Source: Candidatus Aalborgicola danicus (lineage in GTDB: Bacteria > Pseudomonadota > Gammaproteobacteria > Burkholderiales > Burkholderiaceae_C). From it: a DNA stretch of 35,586 nucleotides. A model generated the notes under the pieces. The model saw nothing but the letters and a program-made list of their open reading frames with translations. It was not told the origin of the DNA and made no database searches. This document shows, piece after piece, positions 28,447 through 35,586 of this stretch. The translations under genes and the position numbers were made by a program. How positions within the stretch are numbered: the stretch's first letter is position 1; every line of letters starts with the position of its first letter. The stretch lies in contig JADJBC010000013.1 of assembly GCA_016703945.1 (NCBI GenBank), positions 1 to 35,586 on the forward strand, read 5' to 3'.

Positions 28447-28607
28447 GGCCTGCCTCCGGGCGACCTGGGGTTGAGAATGCCTTTGCAGCGGGCATCGATG
28501 CGCTCGGTCTCGTCCTTCACCAGGTCAAGCATGACCTCAACCATCCAAGGCGGGGTGAATACCTCACCGTGGTCGGCGACGCGTTGTTTGGACTTGACGA
28601 GGTTCAT
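28443..28607 (-). pseudogene. N-terminal stump of a DNA methylase gene
   Basis: A 54-codon frame: MNLVKSKQRVADHGEVFTPP, then WMVEVMLDLVKDETERIDAR. This is the start of N6-adenine DNA methyltransferases of restriction-modification systems, in which the SAM motif (like EPACGSGNF) follows at once. Here it is replaced by CKGILNPRSPGGRP and a stop, so the catalytic domain is gone. The stop TGA overlaps the GTG of the Fic gene (GTGA). That suggests an internal deletion that kept the two ends of the gene and the coupling to Fic. Confidence 0.72.
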
Positions 28608-28769
28608 GCAATGGCCATGGCTTGAGGGAGCGCGATTTAGGGCAATGGAGTCTGCTCATTGTCAACTACATCAAGGTCGACGCGGGAGCCACGACTGGCC
28701 TACCGTGCGCTTTTTCTCGCAAAAGATTCAGATTCCACTGATAGCCGCGATCAGAAAGTACGGCCATAC

Positions 28770-28826
28770 GCTACAAAAATATGAGCTGTCTACGAATATT
28801 TCACGAGGGCTGGCGGCCCATTTGGC
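28770..28826. repeat. Dispersed ~57-bp intergenic repeat, copy 4
   Basis: From GCTACAAAAATATGAGCTGT to CGGCCCATTTGGC. A short flank (CCCCATGGAACCTGCGGCAG) and the 290-bp repeat copy B follow, the same order as at copy 2, where the relics are inserted between. Confidence 0.88.
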
Positions 28827-28888
28827 ACACAGTCTTCGGCTGCTAAAGCCCCATGGAACCTGCGGCAGTCACCAAACTCGGTGAATCT

Positions 28889-29180
28889 GCGGAAACTTGA
28901 CCCAACAAGCAGAGGGCTTCAGACGCACCGCCTCGTCCACTCGATCAGCGCCTGGTGCAGAAGCAAAAAGCCGTGTTCAAACTCTGGATGACCGGCCCCA
29001 TGAAACCCATCACCAACTACGGCGGCCCGCCCAAGCCGACTGGCTGCGTTTGATCGGGGAGCAATCGAAAAGACCGGGTGCAGCAAGCGAAATTGGGGTC
29101 GGTTCACCGGTAGCGCAGCGGAAGTGTGCTCAGACCCCAATTTCGCATGGCAACCGGAGCGCGGATACCCGGTTAAGACG
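28889..29180. repeat. ~290-bp direct repeat, copy B
   Basis: Same orientation as copy A at 9813-10102, about 19 kb away. The inverted repeat is longer here: CGAAATTGGGGTC (29088-29100) pairs perfectly over 13 bases with GACCCCAATTTCG (29133-29145). The 270 bases that follow, up to the EthD gene, hold nothing I recognise. Confidence 0.85.
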
Positions 29181-29450
29181 CACAGCGGGAATTCGGTTTT
29201 CCAGCGTGTGCGATAGGTACCGACCCAAAGCGGAAATACGCATCCCTCAACTGGTCACCACACAGCAGTCATCCAATTGAAGTGATCTGCAAACTGAGTG
29301 GTGGACCGGATTGCCGATATAGCTGACAGTCTTCTCTTGCGCAGCACCGCTGGTTTCTGCTACTTCCAGGTAGTTACGACTTGCTTGTGTGGCCGGCCAC
29401 CTGTCGTCCGAACAACCTGGCCATGTTTCGCAAGGGTGACTCAGGGCAGA

Positions 29451-29777
29451 TCAGGCCTGTTGCGACAGCAGGATCGTGACCCCACCCGTTGCAAATTTGG
29501 GTACGTCAGCCACGACTTTTTGCCATTCGGGCGAGCCCGTCACCGCAGCCAAGTGTTCCGGGCTGTCGAACCAGGCCTCGAATAGCCGGTAGAACGGCGG
29601 CGCAGATCCGTCAGGGCCAGGCACCCCAATAGAGACTTCTGCTCTGGCCGGGGCAGGCGCTGCAGCCACCAGGGGCATGTGTGTGCCCAGGTAGTAGGCT
29701 TCGAAAGCTGCCGGGTCTTGCGGGTGACCATATAAAACAGACAGCTTCATAGCGGTTGCAGGCATTGCTGGTTTCAT
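29451..29777 (-). CDS. EthD-domain protein
   Basis: A 108-residue protein of the EthD family (small ferredoxin-like dimeric alpha/beta barrel). Start at 29777 (MKPAMPATAMKLSVLYGHPQ) with a strong AAGGAG seven bases upstream. Landmarks: LYGHPQDPAAFEAYYLGTHM, PLVAAAP, YRLFEAWFDSPEHLAAV and SPEWQKVVADVPKFATGG. The His in GTHMPL is the usual conserved residue. EthD was first seen in ether (ETBE) degradation loci, but the family is broad. The ATG overlaps the stop of the preceding hydrolase (ATGA), so the two are translationally coupled. Confidence 0.88.
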   Translation of the reverse strand: MKPAMPATAMKLSVLYGHPQDPAAFEAYYLGTHMPLVAAAPAPARAEVSIGVPGPDGSAPPFYRLFEAWFDSPEHLAAVTGSPEWQKVVADVPKFATGGVTILLSQQA

Positions 29778-30601
29778 GATGATCTCCTTAAGGGTTGGGG
29801 TGGAGGGTGCAGAAATCGAGGTTTGCGCAGGTGCTCAGTGAGAATCCGATCGCCGAAGCCCGCAATCAAAGCCGCCACTTCGGCAGGCGCTGTGATGATG
29901 GGAACATGGCCCAGCTCGGGCAATATATGAAGCTGGGCGCTGCCCAGACGCTCGGCCAGTTCGCGCGCATCCTGCGGCGGCACAATGCGGTCGCGCTCGC
30001 CATGAATCAGCAGCGTTGGCAGCGTGAGTCGTGGCAACTGGTCAGGGGGCGCAATGAGTTCCCGGCAACGGAGCATATCCACCGCGTCGTCCACGCTTGA
30101 CCGAGTCAACATCTGCATGCCCCAGCGCCGCAGCGCGATGCTGTCGGTTTCCGGCAGGCTGTTGTCGATGAAAGCACGCAGCGTGGCTGTGTAGTCATGC
30201 CGCAGGGCTGCAATGAAGGCGTCAGAGGCGCGAGGTTCAATGCGCTTCCAGGCCGCGCCCACCAGCACTTGGCCGATGAAGCGCTGCGGTGCGCGCTGAA
30301 CGGCGCGCAAGACTGCAGTGGCACCCGACGACTCGGCTGCCAGCACGCATGGACCGACTTGCAGCGCATCGGCCACCGCCAGCAGGTCATCGGCCATGTC
30401 TTCCACCGTGATGGGGCCACTGTGCATGCTGGCCCCAGTACCACGGTGGTCAACGCTGATGCAGCGCCAGTTTGCAAGCTCCCCGAAGAGCGTATGCCAG
30501 ATCTCACCGCCGGCTGTCCAGCCGCCCACGGCCAGCAAGGTCAGTGGGCCTTGGCCAAAACTTAAAGTGTGCAATTGGGCGGTGGGGCGTTGTATGAACA
30601 T
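29774..30601 (-). CDS. Alpha/beta hydrolase
   Basis: 275 residues from MFIQRPTAQLHTLSFGQGPL at 30601. The 93 codons upstream in the same frame overlap the LuxR-hydrolase gene and are not protein-like. Fold landmarks: VGGWTAGGEIWHTLF (oxyanion region), VDHRGTGAS, nucleophile S91 in LAAESSGATAV (Ala replaces the first Gly of GxSxG), the acid in LIHGERDRIVP, and the His in LGHVPIITAP. Soluble, no signal peptide. It follows the LuxR-type hydrolase by about 100 bases and overlaps the EthD gene by four, so all three are probably one operon. Substrate unknown; enol-lactone or ester hydrolysis is possible. Confidence 0.87.
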   Translation of the reverse strand: MFIQRPTAQLHTLSFGQGPLTLLAVGGWTAGGEIWHTLFGELANWRCISVDHRGTGASMHSGPITVEDMADDLLAVADALQVGPCVLAAESSGATAVLRAVQRAPQRFIGQVLVGAAWKRIEPRASDAFIAALRHDYTATLRAFIDNSLPETDSIALRRWGMQMLTRSSVDDAVDMLRCRELIAPPDQLPRLTLPTLLIHGERDRIVPPQDARELAERLGSAQLHILPELGHVPIITAPAEVAALIAGFGDRILTEHLRKPRFLHPPPQPLRRSS

Positions 30602-30707
30602 ATCGGGCTCTTGTGATGACGGTGTGGGTATTTCACCGCCATTGCAAGCCCACGGCCATGGGGCAGGCGTCCCGGATGGCTCAATCAGTCCCGGCTCAGT
30701 CCCGAAT

Positions 30708-31772
30708 TTACAAGCCCATGTCCCGCACCTTGACGACTGCCATGGCCCGGCCTTCCACGCCGAGCTTGGTATACAGGGCAGACAACATGTTTCGCACGGT
30801 TTTGTCGGCCAGTCCCAGATGGGCGGCAATTTGTAGATTGTCCAGACCTTGCCCAACCAGGCCTGCCAGTTCGCGTTCACGTGGGGTCAACTGCACAGGC
30901 GACGGCTTCTGCGCCACAAACTCGGTGATGACTTGGCACATGCGCTCAAACGCGGGCTCTTGCGGCAACGGAAGGTGGTTTCGCGAACGCAGCAGCTCAA
31001 AGCGGGCACCAGGGATGCTGACGGCCAACTCATGCCCCAAAGCCAGCGGTATGACCAGATCGCCTTCGCTGTGCAACACCAGTGTGGGTGCCTGCACTTT
31101 TGCGGCTAGCGCACGCGCATCTTGCTCAGACTTGGCGCGAACGATGGCTGCAGCGTGCTGACCACCACAGCTCAGGCGCTGGTGTTCGTTGAACGAAGCG
31201 ATCTGCTCGGCATTGCCACCCGGCATGAAGCGGCTGGTGAACATCGCCTGCACACCGGGGTCGTTGCGGCCCCAGCCCAGTTCGATGAGTTTTAACTGCG
31301 CCTCGTGGAAGGCCAGAGTCTGGGCAGACGGGTTGCGGTGCAGCAAGCCATGGGTGTAACCGGCCAGCAAAATGAGGTGAGAGACCCGCTCAGAGTGTCG
31401 TGCCGCATAAGCCACCGCCGCCGCTGCGCCACCGGAAATACCGAGGAGTGCAAAGCGCTCGGCGCCATGGGCTTCAGCCACGACCTCGATTTCTTCGACC
31501 GCCGTATCCAAGCTCAGAGGCACATCGTCAGCCGTTGACAGACCACAGCCACGCTCGTCGTAGCGCACCACTTCCAGTTGACGACCAATCCGTTCGATGA
31601 ACGGCTGCCACAAGGGTGACCGCAGGTCGTAGTCCACGTGCGTCATCCAGTGCGCCGCACGCAGCAGCACCGGCGCCCCCAGTCGGCCACTGCGCGCCCA
31701 GGCAATGCGTGCACCGGACGCCACGTGGGTAAAGCGCAGTTCGTGGGTCAATGGGCGAGTGGAAAGCGACAT
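30708..31772 (-). CDS. Alpha/beta hydrolase fused to LuxR DNA-binding domain
   Basis: 354 residues from MSLSTRPLTHELRFTHVASG at 31772. Residues 20-280 form an alpha/beta hydrolase: YDERGCGLST, nucleophile S113 in LLGISGGAAAAVAYA, acid in LHSEGDLVIP, and His in RSRNHLPLP. Residues 293-354 are a LuxR-type helix-turn-helix (LTPRERELAGLVGQGLDNLQ, IAAHLGLADKTVRNMLSALY, TKLGV). The hydrolase domain probably serves as the ligand sensor of a transcription factor, as in plant-hormone receptors derived from hydrolases, or as an enzyme that reports its own activity. It heads the run with a second hydrolase and an EthD protein, its most likely targets. No frameshift. Confidence 0.92.
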   Translation of the reverse strand: MSLSTRPLTHELRFTHVASGARIAWARSGRLGAPVLLRAAHWMTHVDYDLRSPLWQPFIERIGRQLEVVRYDERGCGLSTADDVPLSLDTAVEEIEVVAEAHGAERFALLGISGGAAAAVAYAARHSERVSHLILLAGYTHGLLHRNPSAQTLAFHEAQLKLIELGWGRNDPGVQAMFTSRFMPGGNAEQIASFNEHQRLSCGGQHAAAIVRAKSEQDARALAAKVQAPTLVLHSEGDLVIPLALGHELAVSIPGARFELLRSRNHLPLPQEPAFERMCQVITEFVAQKPSPVQLTPRERELAGLVGQGLDNLQIAAHLGLADKTVRNMLSALYTKLGVEGRAMAVVKVRDMGL

Positions 31773-32210
31773 GGGTCAATGGTAAGGGCATCAAGCCTGA
31801 CAAAAGGGCGATGGATTTCCAGGCGATGAATTTCAAACCCCCTGATGACCAAAATCGTCTCACCGGCCGATTCTCAGGATGGCGCGCATGTCGTCGAGTC
31901 GTTGGCTCCCGATGTGGTGATGGCCGTACTGGCCAGCATCGGTCTGCACGGCGATAACCGCTTACCTGGATTTGCCTGATGTCGGCACTGTGCTATTGAC
32001 TACTTGAAGCGCCACCATTGCCAAAGAGGGCTTGATCTGAACTCTGCTCTTTCGTTTGCACATCCCCGCCGTTCACCAGTGACTGGATGTGGCCCAAACC
32101 AGATACTCACGATTTCCATGTGACCGACCGCCCCGAGCCTCATTGCCGTACGTCACCCACCCCCACGAGAGATTCATATCCAGCTGTGATCAGAAAACAC
32201 AACTCCTTCC
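31773..32210. other. Intergenic region upstream of the LuxR-hydrolase gene
   Basis: About 440 bases without a convincing gene. It must hold the promoter of the leftward LuxR-hydrolase operon. A plus-strand stretch around 31880-31975 gives VVESLAPDVVMAVLASIGLH and then, in another frame, YLDLPDVGTV. This may be the remains of a gene but I cannot place it. Confidence 0.4.
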
Positions 32211-32267
32211 GCTACAAAAATATGAGCTGTATGCGCATATTCCACGATGGCTAGCGGCCTATTTGAC
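32211..32267. repeat. Dispersed ~57-bp intergenic repeat, copy 5
   Basis: From GCTACAAAAATATGAGCTGT to GCGGCCTATTTGAC. It lies just downstream of the small MPYYIYRV gene. The flank ATGGAACCAGCGACCAC resembles the flanks of copies 2 and 4. Confidence 0.88.
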
Positions 32268-32338
32268 ACACAGTCTTCGACCCCGGCCGTTGCACCCCAT
32301 GGAACCAGCGACCACGGCCAACCAGAGAACAACCCTAC

Positions 32339-32554
32339 TCATCCCCCCTCGGCGGCGCATCCCGCACCTGGCACAGCAGGTCCTGCGCATGCAGCTCGTT
32401 TTCTGCAAACATCAATTTGATCTTTCCAGGCGTCCCACCGCTCTGCGCGGCGCGCGCAGGTCTTGGCCTGTGCCGAGGCTTCTGTGAAGGCGTCAAAGGT
32501 GGCCAGCTTTTCGAGCTGCGCGAAGGGTTTCACCCGGTAGATGTAGTAGGGCAT
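32339..32554 (-). pseudogene. Small conserved protein (MPYYIYRV type), frameshifted
   Basis: It starts at 32554 (MPYYIYRVKPFAQLEKLATF) behind GAAGGA. It continues DAFTEASAQAK, breaks near 32460 in a GC-rich run, and resumes in another frame as SGGTPGKIKLMFAENELHAQ, DLLCQVRDAPPRGDE and stop. Repaired length is about 71 residues. I recall this as a small conserved hypothetical protein found next to an S24-type peptidase, which is the gene before it here. No function is known to me. Its 3' end also appears as relics at 9628 and 27342. Confidence 0.7.
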
Positions 32555-32586
32555 GGAGCCATCCTTCGGTTTTGGAGAACTGTTAT

Positions 32587-32919
32587 TCAGACGTAGAACT
32601 TGGAAGCACGGCGGCGCCCGGGCAGCGCCTTCTGGATGATGACGCCGCGCACGGCCGACAGGTCGGCCAGGGGCACGTCGGCAAACTCCGGGCTCAGCGG
32701 GTGCAGTACCCAGCCCGCGTTGGCCCGCAGCAGTTGCCGAAATGTCCACTCGTCGTTGTGCCAGGCCAGCACGTAGGCGCCATCCTTGGCCAGGCCCTCG
32801 GGCTCGATGATGATGATTTCGCCCTCCAGAAACTCGGGCGCCATGCTGTGTCCCATCACCATCAGCGCGAACGACTCCCCGCCCCCGCACTCTGGTACTG
32901 ACAAGTCGTTGGTTTGCAC
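32587..32919 (-). CDS. S24/LexA-like peptidase domain protein
   Basis: 110 residues starting with GTG at 32919 (VQTNDLSVPECGGGESFALM), four bases after the stop of the flavin reductase gene. It is only the C-terminal, LexA/UmuD-like half: the Ser of VMGHSMAPEF (S25), then FLEGEIIIIEPEGLAKDGAY. There is no DNA-binding domain. Where LexA-type peptidases carry the catalytic Lys, this one reads EWTFRQL, with Arg, so it may not cleave itself; this form may be usual for the subfamily. The tail SAVRGVIIQKALPGRRRASK is basic. It is coupled to the redox gene upstream and is followed by the small MPYYIYRV gene. Confidence 0.78.
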   Translation of the reverse strand: MQTNDLSVPECGGGESFALMVMGHSMAPEFLEGEIIIIEPEGLAKDGAYVLAWHNDEWTFRQLLRANAGWVLHPLSPEFADVPLADLSAVRGVIIQKALPGRRRASKFYV

Positions 32920-32923
32920 GGGG

Positions 32924-34397
32924 CTACAGAATTTCGGCGAATATTTGCGCCTGGGCCACGCCAGCACTGCGCAGCTCGTCGCGCAGGGTGACGACAAATT
33001 CGGGCGGCCCAGCCAGGTAAAAATCGCAATCCAGTTCAAACAGATCGGCGCGCATGGCCTGCGCGATCTGCTGCGCACCGACCACCGTGTCGGCGTGGGT
33101 TACCAGTTCATACTCAAACTGGTCCAGCGCCTCGGACCAGGCTCGGCACTGGTTATTGGCAAAGTGGCCGTCGCTTTGGGTGGCCAGCCAGAATAGCGAG
33201 AGTGAGGGCGCTGCGTCGAGCGACAAGGCGTGTTCGATCAGGCTCTTGATGGGTGCAAATCCGTTGTCGCAGGCGGCAAACACCAGGGGGCGGTGCCCAT
33301 CGGCCAACACAAACTCGCCGGTGGGGCCCAACACGGTGATGGCTTCGCCCGGCTTGATGTCGTCTGCGAACAGATGCAGCGCCAGCGCATCGGCCGGGTC
33401 CCGCAATGAAGAAGAGCAGGTTGCGGTCGTCGCAAGGGCAACTGGCCACCGGGTAGGTGGTGTGCACATCGCCCTGCCCCGGCATGGTCCAGCCCAGCCG
33501 GACCGACTGCCCCGCCAGGAAGCGCAGGCGGTGGCTACGGGGCGTTTGCAGGTGCAGCATGCGGGTATTGGCCGCCAGAGAGCTGACAGCACGTACATGG
33601 GTCACGATCTGCTGCTCGGGAATGTCTTCTGGGCCGGACGCCTCCAGCAGCTCCAGCGTGAGTTCACTGCTGGCGGCGGTGTTGCAGCACATCAGCGTGT
33701 AGCCCTGGGCTTTTTCGTTTTCTGACAACTGGTAGTCGCTGTGCTGGGTCTGCGCCACTTCACCCGCAATCACCCGCACCTTGCACATGCCACAGCTGCC
33801 ATTGCCACAACCGTAGTTCAGCCGCAGGCCGGAATGCAGGCCCGACTGCAGCAGGTTGGCGTGCCCCTCCACCAGAAACTGGTGGCCACTGGGGCGCACC
33901 GTGACTTGTGCCGTCATGATTTTTAGCATGTCGTCCATCACCTCCAGCAAATCGACCGACTCTGTGGCCAGCGCCTGCGCCAGGCCCTGGGTGACTTGGC
34001 GTTCCATGTCTAGCCACGCACTGTCGCCCGGGTGCTCCAGCACGCCAGCGCGGGCCTGCTTTTGTAGCGCGATAACCAGGCCGTGGTAACGCTGCAGGTG
34101 CCGTCGCACGTCGGCCAGCTCCTGGGTTTGCGCAAACAGGCGTTGCGCCAGCACTTCCTGGCTGGGCAGCATGCGCTCGCGCACCCGTTTGCCGAAGGCT
34201 TCGTCGCGGATTTGCGCCACGCGCTCCAACAAGCCCGACTCCTCCAGCTGAGCCTGCGGATACAACCTGAGCAAGGCTTCGACGCCCAGCAGACCGTCGT
34301 TGAGGATCAGGGCGCCATCGCGCACCTGCTGCTGCAAAACGCCGCGCGCCACACCCAACAACTGGGCAGCACGCCAAACGGTCAACTGGTGTGTCAT
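32924..34397 (-). pseudogene. HTH / 2Fe-2S ferredoxin / flavin reductase fusion, frameshifted
   Basis: It starts at 34397 (MTHQLTVWRAAQLLGVARGV). Residues 1-45 look like an AlpA/MerR-type helix-turn-helix (LTVWRAAQLLGVARGVLQQQ), followed by a long helical linker. A plant-type 2Fe-2S domain has C197, C202, C205 (CGNGSCGMC) and the fourth Cys at 237 or 238. The FAD-binding part is FLAGQSVRLGWT...TTYPVASCP. Near 33407 a missing base shifts the frame, which resumes as LRDPADALALHLFADDIKPG, AITVLGPTGEFVLA, LVFAACDNGFAPIKSLIEHA (nucleotide site) and FYLAGPPEFV to the stop at 32924. Repaired length is about 490 residues. It would pass electrons from NAD(P)H to an oxygenase, plausibly the dioxygenase-like gene before it, and may also bind DNA. 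Confidence 0.8.
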
Positions 34398-34405
34398 ATC
34401 AATTT

Positions 34406-34462
34406 GCTACCGTTTTAATAGCTGTTTACGCATATTTCACGTGGGCTAGAGGCATATTTTTC
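34406..34462. repeat. Dispersed ~57-bp repeat, copy 6, overlapping a gene end
   Basis: A diverged copy: GCTACCGTTTTAATAGCTG, then TTTACGCATATTTCACGTGG, ending GGCTAGAGGCATATTTTTC. It differs from the others because it lies inside the last codons of the TauD-like gene and supplies its stop. Confidence 0.75.
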
Positions 34463-35346
34463 ATATGACTTTCCAGCAATACGGTCCAGATAGCGGGCCC
34501 GGTACAGCAACCGTGGCTGCAGCGGATCGTCAATAAAACCCGCGCGGTCGTGCAGCACGTTGTTGCACACCAGGCCCATGCCGGGTTGTAGCGTCAGGCG
34601 AAACACGGGGCTGTCGTCACTGGCCAGCATCTGTTCCAGGAAGGCGACAGCCGCACGGGTGGGCGCATCGTCCTTCCACACAATGCTGCGCGTGCGGGCG
34701 GTGTAGCGCAATGCAGCGCACCGCTGGCCGCGTCCACCAGAAAACGGGGCCGGTCTGCTCGGCGCGGGCCACGCCGTCTTCATCGGTTCGCTCGGGGATG
34801 GTCATGGCGTCGGGTTGCATCAGCGCACGCACCCAGTCTGGGTTGGCTTCGCGCAGGGCGATGTAGGCCATCTCGTGGTCCATCACCGCGCTCTCGCCGC
34901 CGGTCTGGGCCCTGCGCACGCAGTGCAGCACCATGGCCCGGATCTGGCGCGTCTGCGGATGGTAGTAGCCGTCGGTATGCCACTTGATGGGGCGGTTGGT
35001 GTAGGGAATGAACGCCGGGCGCTCGCTGGGTTGAGCCGCCACTGCAATCGGCGAAATGCCATCGTCATCCGCCAGCCAATTGCCGTCCAGCCGGTGCAAG
35101 CCCATTCGCGCAGCCAACAGGCGGGGAATAGGCCTTGTCTTCTGCCACCACCGGGCTGCGGTAGATGGCCATATTGGCGGTCGCACACAGGGCCAGCAAG
35201 CGGTCCCGCTCGGCCTGGCTCAGGGCGCGCGGGTCGGCCACATCCACGATCAAGTCCTCGGCCCGCCGGGGATGGCAGGCACGCTTGGTGTCGCGCCAAT
35301 GCTGGTAGGCGGCGTGGCTGTCCAGATCAAACGGGTGCTTGTCCAT
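34415..35346 (-). pseudogene. TauD/TfdA-like Fe(II)/2-oxoglutarate dioxygenase, frameshifted
   Basis: It starts at 35346 (MDKHPFDLDSHAAYQHWRDT). Frame 1 runs to AEDKAYS and breaks near 35128 in a CCCC run. Frame 2 gives RLLAARMGLHRLDGNWLADD, then the iron motif HxD in KWHTDGYYHPQTRQIRAM and GGESAVMDHEMAYIALRE. After a break near 34740 frame 3 gives LHYTARTRSIVWKDDAPTRA, QPGMGLVCNNVLHDRAGF (distal His) and LLYRARYLD. The order HxD...H and the Arg after it fit TauD/TfdA-type dioxygenases, which hydroxylate small acids using 2-oxoglutarate. The last ~13 residues (ASSPREICVNSY) are encoded by repeat copy 6. The ferredoxin-reductase gene follows by 17 bases. Substrate unknown. Confidence 0.78.
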
Positions 35347-35586
35347 GGTGGTGCTTTCAGTCTCCGGTCGCGCCCGCACGGGCAGCGCGCCGTGGGCGTG
35401 GCTCCGTGGAAGCACGCCGTTCATTGTTGAGCTCTGGAGGATTTCCAGAGCCTCCAGACTTCCGGTGGCCATCATCTGGTCGATGACCCAGCGCTGGTCC
35501 TTCTGCGGCATCAGCATCTCGACGCGGTGCCCCGGGTAGCGCACAAACGCAAAGTCCGGCCCCTTGGCGTCAAAACCAAAGTCGGC
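35347..35586 (-). CDS. Partial unrecognised coding frame at the window edge
   Basis: On the reverse strand the frame enters from beyond the window with ADFGFDAKGPDFAFVRYPGH, then RVEMLMPQKDQRWVIDQMMA and TGSLEALEILQSST. It then runs without a stop straight into the start of the dioxygenase in the same frame. The first 50 residues look protein-like; the rest (NGVLPRSHAHGALPVRARPE) look like translated noncoding sequence. It is probably the C-terminal part of another gene whose true stop was lost or lies in another frame. I do not recognise the family. Confidence 0.4.

Overview
The window looks like chromosome from a beta-proteobacterium of the Burkholderiales, most likely a Comamonadaceae such as Rhodoferax or Polaromonas. 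This rests on the GC-rich codon use, the protein families, and six copies of a ~57-bp intergenic repeat (GCTACAAAAATATGAGCTG...GGCC.ATTTGGC) of a kind I associate with that family. It is an accessory, eroding region: intact genes alternate with relics, truncated genes, dispersed repeats and many single-base frameshifts.

Layout. 1-3150: a heavily decayed DUF2868 / DUF3482 (GTPase) gene pair on the plus strand. 3155-4656: a membrane protein with a compensated frameshift, a repeat, and a broken cupin gene. 4784-9047: a divergent signalling pair, a frameshifted PAS hybrid histidine kinase (minus) and an intact PAS-PAS-GGDEF cyclase (plus) that stops in what would be the linker to an EAL domain. 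9050-10322: relics (serine-hydrolase tail, XRE antitoxin tail) and repeats.

10584-18947 is the most coherent block. Leftward it holds a small cytochrome c lipoprotein, cytochrome c oxidase subunit II with its own haem domain, a fused subunit I/III gene, and a PQQ-dependent sorbosone-type sugar dehydrogenase. Rightward it holds a dihaem membrane cytochrome c and a TonB-dependent receptor that closely resembles E. coli PqqU (YncD), the PQQ uptake receptor. Read together, the receptor imports PQQ, the periplasmic dehydrogenase uses it, and electrons pass through the cytochromes to an aa3-type oxidase. No PQQ synthesis genes are in the window. The receptor and oxidase subunit I/III frames are interrupted as given.

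19103-23285: a plasmid-stabilization-like gene and a glycine-zipper/alpha-beta hydrolase fusion (both frameshifted), a thioredoxin, and an intact M3 oligoendopeptidase. 23523-27176: an OmpR/EnvZ-type two-component system whose kinase overlaps a cytochrome c'-like gene, divergent from a small exported protein and a DUF2202 lipoprotein. 27434-28607: a Fic protein with an altered active-site motif, coupled to the stump of a DNA methylase gene. 29451-31772: a LuxR-hydrolase fusion, a hydrolase and an EthD-domain protein in one leftward run. 32339-35586: a small conserved protein, an S24-type peptidase, an HTH/2Fe-2S/flavin reductase fusion, and a TauD-like dioxygenase whose last codons come from a repeat copy.

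About 20 single-base frameshifts fall in otherwise conserved genes, several as close +1/-1 pairs and at least two in runs of C. Some breaks may be assembly errors rather than biology. The DUF2868/DUF3482 pair, with stops and lost motifs throughout, is truly decayed.
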